From Tolypocladium sp. Sup5 PDA-1 (taxonomy: Eukaryota > Ascomycota > Sordariomycetes > Hypocreales > Ophiocordycipitaceae), in assembly GCA_000750105.3 (NCBI GenBank), contig JPHH03000011.1:186001-250000 (forward strand): a stretch of DNA of 64,000 nucleotides, written 5' to 3'. A program made the translations under genes and the position numbers. A model generated the notes under the pieces. The model ran no database searches. It saw nothing but the letters and a program-made list of their open reading frames with translations, and was not told the origin of the DNA. Shown here piece by piece: positions 28,772 to 38,913 of the stretch; positions within the stretch are counted from its first letter, which is position 1, and every line of letters begins with the position of its first letter.

Positions 28772-31516
28772 ATGAAGTTTTCCCACAGCATCCAGTTCAA
28801 TGCTGTTCCGGACTGGAGCAGCCACTACATCGCGTACAGCAACCTCAAGAAGCTGTGAGCATCCTCCCGTGGCGCTACTCGTTGTAACGCAAGTTCTGCC
28901 GCTGACACTGCGCCCCTCCAGAATTTATCTCCTTGAGAAGTCTGCACACCAGAGCCGAGCCGGCGACTCCGAATCGAGACCCCTCATCGCCAATGAGGAG
29001 CCGGAAGAGGTCTTCAGCAAGTCCCTCGGGATTGAGCTGGAGAAGATCTGCTCCTTCTACGTTGCCAAGGAGGGCGAGCTGCTCGACGAGGTCAACCAGC
29101 TGCTGTGCGACGTTGCGGAGCGGGAGCGGCACTCGATGGATGGAACGGGTCCCCTGCACAGGATCTCCTCCGAGGGCCACCACGTAAACGGCCACGGCCG
29201 TGCGGCCAGCTCGACGGGCCCCGGCTCCGACGACGAGGATGGCATCGAGGACAGCGCGAGCGATGACGACGAGACCACTGGCCTGACCAAGGTGAAGAGC
29301 AGCCACGGCGGTAGGAGGCGCACCGTTGCCCACATCGGTTACCACCAGGACTTGGCGGCTTCGTCGGAGTTTGGACGCTCTGCGCGCAGACACAGCACGA
29401 CCTTCGATGACTACGGCGACCAATCCCTCCTGTTCGCGCCGGGGCTGTACTCGTCCGGCATCTTGCTCAAGAAGCGTATCATCAGCCTCTACGTGCAGCT
29501 GTGCGAACTCAAGTCCTATGCGCAGCTGAACAAGACCGGCTTCAGCAAGGTCCTCAAGAAGTTTGACAAGATACTGGACAAGGAGCTCAAGGCAGAATAC
29601 ATGCGCGCCCACGTCGACACGGCGTATCCATTCAAGGACGAGATAAAGCAGGTCATTGAGGAAAACATCGCCAAGATGGAGACTGCCTATACCGACGTCG
29701 TCACGGGAGGCGACGCTGAGCTGGCCAAGCGGGACCTGCGATCCCACCTGCGCGAGCATGTTGTTTGGGAGCGCAACACCGTGTGGAGGGACCTCATCGG
29801 TATTGAGCGTCGAGGCGAGGCGGCCCGGCTCGGGCAGAGCTTGCTTGGCCAGGACCAGAGCGCAGCCCCGAAGCGGCTACAGGGCGACGACGACAAGGGG
29901 CCGGCGCTCACACAGATCCGCACTCCGCTGGGCCGACTCTCGCTGCCGGTGTGGTTGACTAGCGGATCCATGTTGACGCTGGTGATTTGCGTTGCCATCT
30001 TCTTCGTGCTCCTGTTTGTCCCGATGATGAAGAGGCCCGAGCAACAGAACTGTCTAGCGCTGCTCGTATTCGTCAGTCTGCTATGGGCTACCGAGGTAAG
30101 TGACGCATACCGAGATCTGGAGATATTTATTCTGACAGCGCGCAGACCATCCCCCTATTCGTCACCTCGCTGCTCATCCCCTTCTTGTCCGTCGTCCTGA
30201 GGGTCGTTCGCGATGAAGGGAGTGGCAAGTCCCACAAGCGCCTCAACTCGAAGGCGGCAACGGAGGCAATCTTTGCCTCGATGTGGACTCCTGTCATCAT
30301 GCTGCTGCTCGGCGGCTTTACCCTGGCGGCCGCACTTTCCAAGTGCAAGATTGACAAGCGGTTGGCGACGCTCATCTTGAGCAAGGCCGGCACGCAGCCC
30401 AAGACCGTCCTGGTTGCCAACATGTTCGTCGCGGCGTTTGCGTCCATGCTCATCAGCAATGTCGCAGCTCCGGTTCTTTGCTACTCTATCATCGAGGTAC
30501 GAACGCCCGTCTCTGCCAAGTATGCCTACCCTGACATTCACAGCCCATGCTACGAACCCTGCCTTCGGATTCAAACATGTCCAAGGCCGTCATCATCGGA
30601 ATTGCGCTTGCCTCCAACATCGGCGGCATGCTGTCGCCAATCGCATCGCCGCAGAACGTGGTGGCCATGGGCATCATGAAGCCCGAGCCCACGTGGCTGC
30701 AGTGGTTCTTCATCGTCATCCCCGTTGGCGTCGTGTCGATAGTGCTGATTTGGCTGCTTCTGCTGGTGACGTTCCAGCCCGGCAAAGGCACGACCATCTC
30801 GCCGATCCGGCCGCTGAAGGAGCGGTTTACGGGCGTCCAGTGGTTCGTGACGATTGTCACCGTGGCCACAATTGCTCTATGGTGCGGGAGCCATCAGCTC
30901 GAAGGCGTCTTCGGCGACATGGGCGTGATTGCAATCATTCCGATTGTGCTCTTCTTCGGTATTGGCATCCTCACCAAGGAGGACTTTAACAACTTTCCCT
31001 GGACCATCATCATCCTGGCTGCGGGAGGCCTGTCCCTGGGCAAAGCCGTCAGGTCGTCTGGCCTCTTGCACACCCTCGCGGAGATTGTCTCGAAAAACGT
31101 CCAGGGCATGAGCTTGTACGGCGTCTTGGTCGTCTTCTCGGCGTTGATCCTGGTGATTGCGACATTCATCAGCCATACGGTGGCTGCGCTCATCTTCCTG
31201 CCTCTTGTGTTCGATGTCGGCATGGCTATGGAACAGCCACACCCCAACCTGCTGGTCATGGGAGGCGTCCTGATGTGCAGTGCGGCCATGGGTCTGCCTA
31301 CCAGTGGCTTCCCCAACATGAGTAGGTTTATAGTCCTTCCGAGGTGTGAGGGTTTGCTGACGCGGCATAGCTGCCATCATGAAGGAGGATGCGGCCGGCC
31401 AGAGATATCTGCGGGTGAGGCACTTTATCAGCAGAGGCGTGCCGAGCAGCATAATCACGCTGGTGGTTGTCCTCTCGCTTGGCTATGGCCTGATGGAGGT
31501 TGCAGGCTTAGATTGA
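28772..31516 (+). CDS. Low-affinity phosphate transporter, SPX domain plus DASS/SLC13 permease (PHO87/PHO90/PHO91-like)
   Basis: Five exons (28772-28854, 28922-30095, 30146-30496, 30544-31321, 31371-31516) encode 843 aa. The start MKFSHSIQFNAVPDWSSHYI with NLKKLIYLLEK is the classic SPX N-terminus, which binds inositol pyrophosphates. The SPX region ends with the helical block LCELKSYAQLNKTGFSKVLK and a Lys-rich helix. From about residue 370 come ~12 hydrophobic helices of the sodium/sulfate-phosphate symporter family, including SNVAAPVLCYSIIE, GIALASNIGGMLSPIASPQN and AAMGLPTSGFPNMT. These contain the substrate-binding SNT-like and GGML/TP-like loops. All introns are GT-AG and restore the helices. 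Whether it acts at the plasma membrane (PHO87/90) or vacuole (PHO91) is not decided by the sequence. Confidence 0.92.
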
Positions 31517-31943
31517 AGAGGTGGCAGGGGAACAGGATAGCATACTGTGGCAGGAGCCATATGTACACGACCCTTCAGAGAATTTAGAATACCTAAGGTG
31601 GTATTGCAGTGGGATGTGGGATAGTCCAGTAAACCCAAGAAATGTCAGATGAGTTACCAAGCTAGGCGACATCGTTGATGGCCGTGTGAATTTGCACTGT
31701 GCTACTGTGCGAATGCCGAGATGCGTTGACGTCGTTGGCGCCGGTCGGTCTCATCAGGCGGCAGCTGACGCCCGCCACTGCCAGGCATCTTCGACTCGCC
31801 GCCAATCTCGAGGCCCCGACTCCCAACAGTCAATTTACCTTGCAGCCATACGCTGGAGCTGCAGTGCACGTCCAGATCGCCGAGGGTCTGATGCGCGTCT
31901 TCCCACGATAGTCGCAACGGCCCCGAGCTGGCCAGCTAGCGCC
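31517..31943. other. Intergenic region between the phosphate transporter and VPS39-like gene
   Basis: This holds the 3' flank of the transporter and promoter and leader of the next gene. No other feature is recognised. Confidence 0.6.
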
Positions 31944-34900
31944 ATGCTCTCCGCGTTCACGGCGCGACCCATAATCGAGCTCCGGCAGCGAGACAAGTCG
32001 AGGATCGAGACCATCCTCGCCTACGGTGCGGACCCCACGAGCGCGTGATATAGCTATTGAATCTACAGACGAGGGCTTTAACTGACCGTGGCTCCAGGCG
32101 ACCGCATTCTCGTCGGCCTCAACAGTGGCGCCCTGCGGGTGTATCGCTTGAACGAGCCGGCCTCGCCGCAGAACGGCTCCCCTCCACCCGCAGATGCCGG
32201 CAATGCGACCGACGGCTCCCCTCAAAACGGCGATCGGCCGTCTTCGTCGCGGGGGTCTGCAAAACCGACGGACCTGCTGCGCGAGGTCGACAAGTTCTCG
32301 ACGCGCGCGGTAGAGCAGCTCGCCATCATCAAGGAGGCCAACACCATCGTCTCCCTCTCCAACTACCACGTCTCCCTCCACGACCTACAAACCTACGAGC
32401 TCATCGAGACGCTCGGCCGATCGAAGAACGCTTCCTGCTTCGCGGTGACGTCGAACATCGTCAAGGATCCCGATACCGGCATACCCGAGATTATCAGCCG
32501 CCTGGCCGTTGCCGTGAAGCGGCGGCTGCTCCTATGGAGCTGGCATGAGAGCGAGCTCGGCGGCGATGTGAGCGAGGTGCTCCTGTCGGAGTCGATCCGG
32601 ACCGTCACATGGGCGAGTGCGACGAAGCTAGTGTGTGGCATGAATGGAGGCTACGTCATGGTCGACGCCCTGACCCACGAGGTCGAGGACATTGTGAGCC
32701 CGGGCACCGTGGGTGGTTCTAGTCAGGGAAGCCGCTTCGGTGCGGTTAGCAGCGCAGGCATGGGCTACATGGGCTTGGGGGGATACATGCCAAAGCCGCT
32801 GGCGGCGAAGCTGGCGCAGGGCGAGCTGCTGTTGGCCAAGGACATCAACACGCTGTTCATCAGCGACGACGGCAAGCCGCTCGAGCGGAGGCAAATACCA
32901 TGGGCGTCCGCGCCGGAGTCCATCGGATACTCATATCCGTACATTGTGGCTCTGCAACCACCATCCAAGGGTTCTCTCGAAGTTCGCAACCCGGACACGC
33001 TATCTTTGCTGCAGAGCATCTCACTCCCAGGAGCCGCGCAGCTTCACTTTCCCCCACCGACAGTCAGTCTTGCACACGCCGGCAAGGGATTCCACATCTC
33101 AAGCGAGCGATGTGTGTGGAAGATGGGCGCGACAGAATACGACTCACAAGTCGAAGAGCTGGTGGAGAGCGGCAGGTTCGACGAGGCGATAAGCCTTCTG
33201 AATATGCTGGAGGATGCGCTGCTCAAGAGCAAGACGGAAACGCTCCGGGAGGTCAAGATGGTAAAGGCCGAGATGCTGTTTAAGAAAAAGAAATACCGGC
33301 AAGCAATGGACCTGATGAACGAAGACGACGTTCATGCTCCTCCAGAAAGAGTGCTGAAGCTGTTCCCGCCTCAAATCTCGGGAGAGCTGTCGCAGTGGGC
33401 TCATGATAGAGAGGACGAAGACGACGACGGACTGCCAGGGAAGAAGACAAACGGGACGAGACTCAGCAGTCCAGATGGAGCTGCGGCCCCTCCCTCGCCG
33501 CAAAACATGGGCGGGTTTGCGAAGCTGTTTAGGGGCTCCCATAAGAAAACCCTATCAGACGTAGCGCCCACTGCTTCAGCGAAGAAGGAGGGAGTGGAGG
33601 AGGATGACACAGAGAGCGCCAGGGAGACTTCACCGGCGGAGGATGGGCCACTTGAAGGCAAGGATCTTACCAAAGCAGTCTTGGAACTAAACAGCTACCT
33701 TGCTGGAACCCGCGCGCGTCTCCAACGAGTCATCGACCCGATGACTGGCAAGTTGAAGCCTCGGACGGACAACCAGGGATCCGCCGAGGACGCTGCCGAG
33801 AGATTCTTGAGGGTGACGCAAAGCGAGTCGGAGCAGAAGCTCGAAGAGGAGCTCCGAAACACCTTTCGGCTGGTCGATACGACACTGTTCCGGGCGTACA
33901 TGTTCTCGCAGCCGTCGCTGGCTGGCTCTCTTTTCCGGATACCAAACTTTTGCGATCCAGAGGTGGTCAACGAGAGGCTTTTGGAACACAACAGGTACAC
34001 AGAGCTGGTCGACTTCTTCTACGGCAAAAAGCTGCACAAAGAGGCTCTGGGCCTACTCTATAGGTTTGGGTCGGCGACGAAGCCCGATGAGGCAGCTCCC
34101 ACTCTACATGGACCGGACCGGACCATTCAGTATCTCCAGAATCTCCCGCCTTCCGAGATTGATCTCATACTCGAGCATGCGGACTGGACTCTGAGAGCTA
34201 ATCCCGACTATGCCATGGAGATATTCACCGGCGACACGGAGAACGCCGAGACACTGCCTCGCGACAGGATCGTCTCTTTCCTCCAGAGCGTAGATACGAA
34301 GCTGGAGAGGCGGTACCTGGAGCACATCATCAATGAGCTCGACGACATGACGGCGGACTTTCACAACCGTCTGGTGGAATTATACGTGAGGAACCTCGGC
34401 AGCATGAGCAAAGGAGAGGAGTGGGACGGCCTAATGGACAAGTTTGTCAAGTTTCTGCGGGATTCGCGGCAGGTGTATGGCTTGATGAGGGCGTTTGGAC
34501 TGATACCAAAAGACGGTGGGAGACGCCTTATACTTGAACCGGAGTTCGAGTCGCTGACTTTGTTCAGATCCAGCTTTTTACGAGGCCCAAGCGGTGGTCC
34601 TGAGCAATATGGGACAGCACCGGCAGGCTCTGGAGATTTACGTGTTTAACATGCAGGATTATGGCAAAGCCGAGGAGTATGTCTCCCTTCAGACACGAGA
34701 TTTAACAAGAGCCTAACGCGAGCAGGTACTGCAACCGCGTGCACAAATCACAAGAGACCACATCGTCGCCGCAAACACACACAAATGACCGATCTTCTAC
34801 TGATTCCGATGATCCGACGAAGTCGATATACCACACTCTACTGTCGCTGTATCTGAAGCCACCACCCGCTCACAAGCCACAGCTTGAACCAGCGCTGGAT

Positions 34901-35323
34901 CTTCTCTCTAAACACGGTTCCCGACTCCCAGCCACGTCCACGCTAGGCCTGATCCCAGACGATCTTCCCGTCGGTGCCCTCGAGGCGTACTTCCGTGGGC
35001 GCATACGCTCAGCCAACAGCCTGGTCAACGAGTCCCGAATCGTCGCCGGCCTGCGCAAGGCAGAGGGCATCTCCATCGCGGCTCGCTTGCACCTCGGCGA
35101 TGACGTGGCGGGCGGGCAGGGCGGACACAACAGGCACGTCACCATTACTGATGAGCGGCACTGTGTCGTCTGCCACAAGAAGCTCGGGGGTGGGATGAGG
35201 ATCGGCGGGAGTGTGGTGGCCGTGCTGCCGGACAATACGGTGGTGCACTATGGTTGTTTGAACAGGGCGACAGGGCAGAAGGCGGACACTGCGCGGGCGC
35301 CGAGCTGGGGTCGAGGCTTCTAG
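31944..35323 (+). CDS. Vps39/Vam6-like HOPS tethering subunit
   Basis: Exons 31944-32025, 32098-34515, 34568-34676 and 34726-35323 give 1,068 aa. The N-terminal CNH/beta-propeller-like part starts MLSAFTARPIIELRQRDKSR and includes ILVGLNSGALRVY and TKLVCGMNGGYVMVD. The central helical repeats contain EAISLLNMLEDALLKSKTE and HNRYTELVDFFYGKKLHKEA. Intron 2 restores PKDDPAFYEAQAVVLSNMGQ, and intron 3 GKAEEYCNRVH. The C-terminus has the Vps39-type zinc-binding-like CVVCHKKLGGG plus HYGC. The family forms the Rab7/Ypt7-binding end of the HOPS complex and acts in vacuole and late-endosome fusion. A low-complexity insertion (EDEDDDGLPGKK) is unremarkable for filamentous fungi. The stop lies 183 bp from the convergent Gon7-like gene. 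Confidence 0.9.
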
Positions 35324-35506
35324 ATGTCCATCCGGATCCAAGGTTTTGATGTTGTCGTTCGCTCCCACGCGCGGAGACGTTTGCTGAGCATATGCATGAC
35401 GGCAGCTCGCATGATACAGGAATACCCCCTCGCGCATGTACGAGGTAGTTTGTCGTTGGTAGAAATGCACAGAGAAGACTTGACGCGGGATGCCGCAGCG
35501 CATCAC

Positions 35507-35794
35507 TCAATCCTCGTCCTGGACCTCCTCGCCGTAGTTTTCCTCCTCCTTGTCCTCGTCGACCGCGGGCTTCGCAGCGCCGTCGCGCGCCTTGTCCTCC
35601 TCCATGCGCTGCGTGAGCGCCTTGTTGACCTGGTCCTGGGTGTCGGCGACGGCGCTGCGAAGGGCCTCGAGGTACGCGGTCTTGTGGGCGACGCTGCCGG
35701 ACGGCGGGGCGGGGATGCTCACGGCGACGTTGAAGGGGTCGTTGGTGGGCGAGGTGTACGCCGCGGTGAGGTCGAGGCTCTGTTTTTGAGACAT
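35507..35794 (-). CDS. EKC/KEOPS complex subunit Gon7-like
   Basis: A single exon encodes 95 aa. It has YTSPTNDPF near the N-terminus, then AYLEALRSAVADTQDQVNKA and LTQRMEEDK, and a Glu/Asp-rich tail. This is the pattern of fungal Gon7, a small partly disordered subunit of the KEOPS complex. That complex makes the tRNA t6A37 modification and affects telomeres and transcription. The helix with paired Leu and the LTxRMEED motif are the main evidence. It is divergent from the HbrB-domain gene and convergent with the Vps39-like gene. Confidence 0.75.
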   Translation of the reverse strand: MSQKQSLDLTAAYTSPTNDPFNVAVSIPAPPSGSVAHKTAYLEALRSAVADTQDQVNKALTQRMEEDKARDGAAKPAVDEDKEEENYGEEVQDED

Positions 35795-36333
35795 TTTTTT
35801 TCTCCTTCCCCCTCCCGAGTAGCAATTTCCTGCTGCTCTTGGCTTTTAAAGCTGTCGTTGCTCTTGCTCGTGTTGGATTCCGAGAATAATAAAGAATAAC
35901 AGAGGAGGAGGAGGAAATTTGACAGTGGCTCGGGATCGGGATTGGGGATTGAGGCTGAGTTTGTGTTAACCAGCAGGGGCCAGCGCGGGGTTGATACGTC
36001 AGGGCTGCGCTGCATGGGTCTTCTCCAGGTTGCCAAGGGTCCGGGCAATCCATGGCCTTCATCGTTCGCCGCCCGCTTCCTCGTGGCCTCTTTAAGCTCT
36101 CTTCCCGCATCCCAGCTGCATCCCAGCCTACCTTGCGAACCTGTGTTCACGCCAATCGGCGGCAACGGCACGGCAGACCTCTTCTCCCCAGACTCGACCA
36201 ACAGCGGGCCCGGGACACAACATCTCACCTTGCATCATCGAACCGCCAATCACCTCCGCCCGACTACGTGCCTACGACAACGAGCACATCAGCCTGAGTC
36301 AAGATGTAACAAGCCCCACAAGCATCCGCGACA
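35795..36333. promoter_or_regulatory. Divergent promoter of the Gon7-like and HbrB-domain genes
   Basis: This 540 bp region contains both leaders. No upstream gene or recognisable regulatory box beyond pyrimidine-rich tracts was seen. Confidence 0.5.
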
Positions 36334-38913
36334 ATGCAGTCTGGACAAGCACCGTCCTCATCGCGCCCGCAGAACCGCCCTCCCGGGGGCTTCTCTGCCC
36401 TGCCGGGCGCCTCGTCGAGCCCGTCCATGAAAGCCCACCCGCCCGCGGCGCCCGCGCGGCCACCCCCCCTGCGCATCGACTCGTCGGGCAGCGACGACGG
36501 CAGCGGCAACACCAAGGACAAGAGCAGCAGCAGCACGACGGCCGCCGCGCCCGCCATCACCGTCACCAAGACGCGCCAGCGGGAGGGCTCCCCCGCGACG
36601 CCCATCTACAACCAGTTCGCCAACGCGAGCAGCAGCTCCAACCTGCACCAAAACTTCTCCCGCCCGGCCGCCGGCGCGCGCCTCGTCACGCCCGCGGTGT
36701 CGTCGCCGCTGCTAAAGAACCACTCGAGGAAGCACTCGGCGACGCCGGGCCTCTTCGACTCGAGCCTCCCTTCGACGAATACCTCCAACCTGTCCCTCGC
36801 GGGCATGAACCCGGCGGGCTACGCGGCGGCGGCGGCGGCGGCGGCTTCATCGGCATCGCTGTCGGCTAGCCAGATGGCGGCCAAGGCGGCCGTCATGTCT
36901 CATCAGAACACCTCCCACGTGCGGCAGCGGTCGCAGACGGTGCCTTTTCCCGCCGACGCCAACGATGGCTCACGGCGAGGCAGCGGGAGCAAGGGGCCTA
37001 TGAGTCCGCCCATGCTCAGCCTCACGGAGGCGAGCGCGCCGCGCGACACGGGCTTTGGAAACCCAGGGCCTTACGACAGAGTCGGCGGCACACACTCTTC
37101 GGCGGCGACGGCTGCGGCCAACGTCGTCTTCCCACGCTCAGGCCATAACTCGCCGAGAGAGAAGTCGGTGTCACCTCAGTTCCCGCCGGTTCCTCCGATC
37201 CCCCCGACATTACCGGAGAAGCTTTCCATGAAAGCAGAAAAGTCCAAGGTCAAGCTATTCTCCCGTCCCGGCAAGATTAGCACGAGCAAGGGGGACACCA
37301 AGGACAAGCCGCTGCCCAGCCCTGGAAAGATTGGGAATGCGCTGTCGGCCCTCCAGCGGGGCAACTTCAGCACGACCAGCCTCGTCGACCCGCCTTCGCA
37401 GTCAATGTACAGCCTCAACAACTCGTCCTCCGCCACTATTCGGCCGATCGAGACCTTTGCCGAGGACAAGGGCAAAGAGAAGGAGAAGAAGCACCACTTC
37501 CTATCGCGGCAGAAGCAAAAGCTCAAGGATGAGTATCACCTGCCGCTGTCGTCGGTGGCGAGCAACTCGAAGCCGACGGATCCAAGCGCCCCGAGCAGCT
37601 TATACAACTTCAACGTCCCCGCCAGTCCCGGCCCGAGCTCCTCGAGCTTTATCAAGGCAAAGAAGGACAAGAAGCTCGCGGAACGGTCAGAGAGCCGTTT
37701 GGACAGCGAGTCGACGTTCAACCTGCAGGGCGAATACCTCGGGCCAGGCAGCCTGCCATCGCTGTCGCAGCAGACTACGCTGTACGACCCCGTCGACCCT
37801 GGCAGGCTCGGGCTGCAGAACCACGTGTCTTTGGACGATGCCTGGCCATATCTGAAGGCGAAACTACTCGCCATTTTCGAGGGCGAGGACCTGCGCCTGC
37901 CCGTGGAGGACTTCAACAGGGTTGTGCAGATGCATATTCAATACTGCATCCACAAGAGGTCGCCAAACGTCATGGTGGAGGATCTCCGTGATCTCCTGGC
38001 CACTGGCTTTTCGTCCCTAGACCGAACGCTGCGGCTGACTCCAGAAGACCGCTTCCTGCCGACGCTCGTGGAGCTGTGGATGTTCACCTTCACCTCGATC
38101 CTCCCGTACATGCAGTCGGTCTTCCTGCCGCTCGACCTGGAGGTCTCGGGCCACGGCATCATCATGACTCCCGAGCAGGCCCGCGACTTTTGGGGCGGCG
38201 TCGTGGCAGGCCCGTCGTCGGCGGAGAAGCCAGCCCGAGTGGCTCCCGCCGCGAGCGCGCTCGACGTTCGGCGGCTCGTCCTCACGGCGTACCGAGACAT
38301 TGTCATCCTCCCCCGCTACGACACCCTCAAGAACATGTTCTCCCGCCTCTCCCTCGAGTTCCTCCCCTCGTCCTTTGCCAACATGGCCCTCGCCTCGCCC
38401 CCGCCCGAGGCCAGCCTGTCCACCTCGCCCTCCGAATCGTTCTCCTCCATGGCCCGCCCCGGCACCGCCATGTCCCTCGACCCCTCGGTCGGGTCCTACA
38501 ACTCGACCAGCACGACGCTCCTCGGCGACGGCTCCGAGCGCGGCCGCAGCCGCGCCGTCAGCAACGTCAGCTTCGGCTCCCACGGCAGCGATAGCTGCGC
38601 CGCCGCCGCCGTCCGGCCCTTTACCCCCTCAGGCGTCCAGGTCCTCAGCAGCGTGCGCGAGCAGAACGTCGAGGACTCCAAGCAGGTCACCGACATGGTC
38701 GGTCGCATGCTGCAGTGCATGAGCGTGCTGTCCAGTCTGGGCGGCGCGGCGGGCGCGACGACGGGCGAAGAGGGCAGCAGGAAGATGGTGGAGCTGTGCA
38801 AGATGCTCAAGCTCAACTGGCTGGGCAGGGGGCGGACGGGGCGGAACCGACGGGGGATCGTTGGCGGGAGGGTTCGCAGGGACGAGGTGAGGGAAGAGGT
38901 GCGGGTTGCCTGA
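36334..38913 (+). CDS. HbrB-domain protein, TORC2 subunit Bit61/PRR5-like
   Basis: A single long exon encodes 859 aa. The first ~480 residues are low-complexity, Ser/Pro/Ala-rich and probably disordered, with an 8-residue Ala run and basic patches. The HbrB domain spans roughly 485-690. It runs from SLDDAWPYLKAKLLAIFEGE and LRLPVEDFNRVVQMHIQYCI through LRDLLATGFSSLDRTLRL and FLPTLVELWMFTFTSILPYM to VRRLVLTAYRDIVILPRYD. The family contains HbrB (hyperbranching) of Aspergillus, yeast Bit61/Bit2 and animal PRR5, which bind TOR complex 2 and affect polarised growth. The C-terminus carries a conserved helix (RMLQCMSVLSSLGG) and a basic tail. Start ATG at 36334 is the first in frame. Confidence 0.9.
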   Translation: MQSGQAPSSSRPQNRPPGGFSALPGASSSPSMKAHPPAAPARPPPLRIDSSGSDDGSGNTKDKSSSSTTAAAPAITVTKTRQREGSPATPIYNQFANASSSSNLHQNFSRPAAGARLVTPAVSSPLLKNHSRKHSATPGLFDSSLPSTNTSNLSLAGMNPAGYAAAAAAAASSASLSASQMAAKAAVMSHQNTSHVRQRSQTVPFPADANDGSRRGSGSKGPMSPPMLSLTEASAPRDTGFGNPGPYDRVGGTHSSAATAAANVVFPRSGHNSPREKSVSPQFPPVPPIPPTLPEKLSMKAEKSKVKLFSRPGKISTSKGDTKDKPLPSPGKIGNALSALQRGNFSTTSLVDPPSQSMYSLNNSSSATIRPIETFAEDKGKEKEKKHHFLSRQKQKLKDEYHLPLSSVASNSKPTDPSAPSSLYNFNVPASPGPSSSSFIKAKKDKKLAERSESRLDSESTFNLQGEYLGPGSLPSLSQQTTLYDPVDPGRLGLQNHVSLDDAWPYLKAKLLAIFEGEDLRLPVEDFNRVVQMHIQYCIHKRSPNVMVEDLRDLLATGFSSLDRTLRLTPEDRFLPTLVELWMFTFTSILPYMQSVFLPLDLEVSGHGIIMTPEQARDFWGGVVAGPSSAEKPARVAPAASALDVRRLVLTAYRDIVILPRYDTLKNMFSRLSLEFLPSSFANMALASPPPEASLSTSPSESFSSMARPGTAMSLDPSVGSYNSTSTTLLGDGSERGRSRAVSNVSFGSHGSDSCAAAAVRPFTPSGVQVLSSVREQNVEDSKQVTDMVGRMLQCMSVLSSLGGAAGATTGEEGSRKMVELCKMLKLNWLGRGRTGRNRRGIVGGRVRRDEVREEVRVA

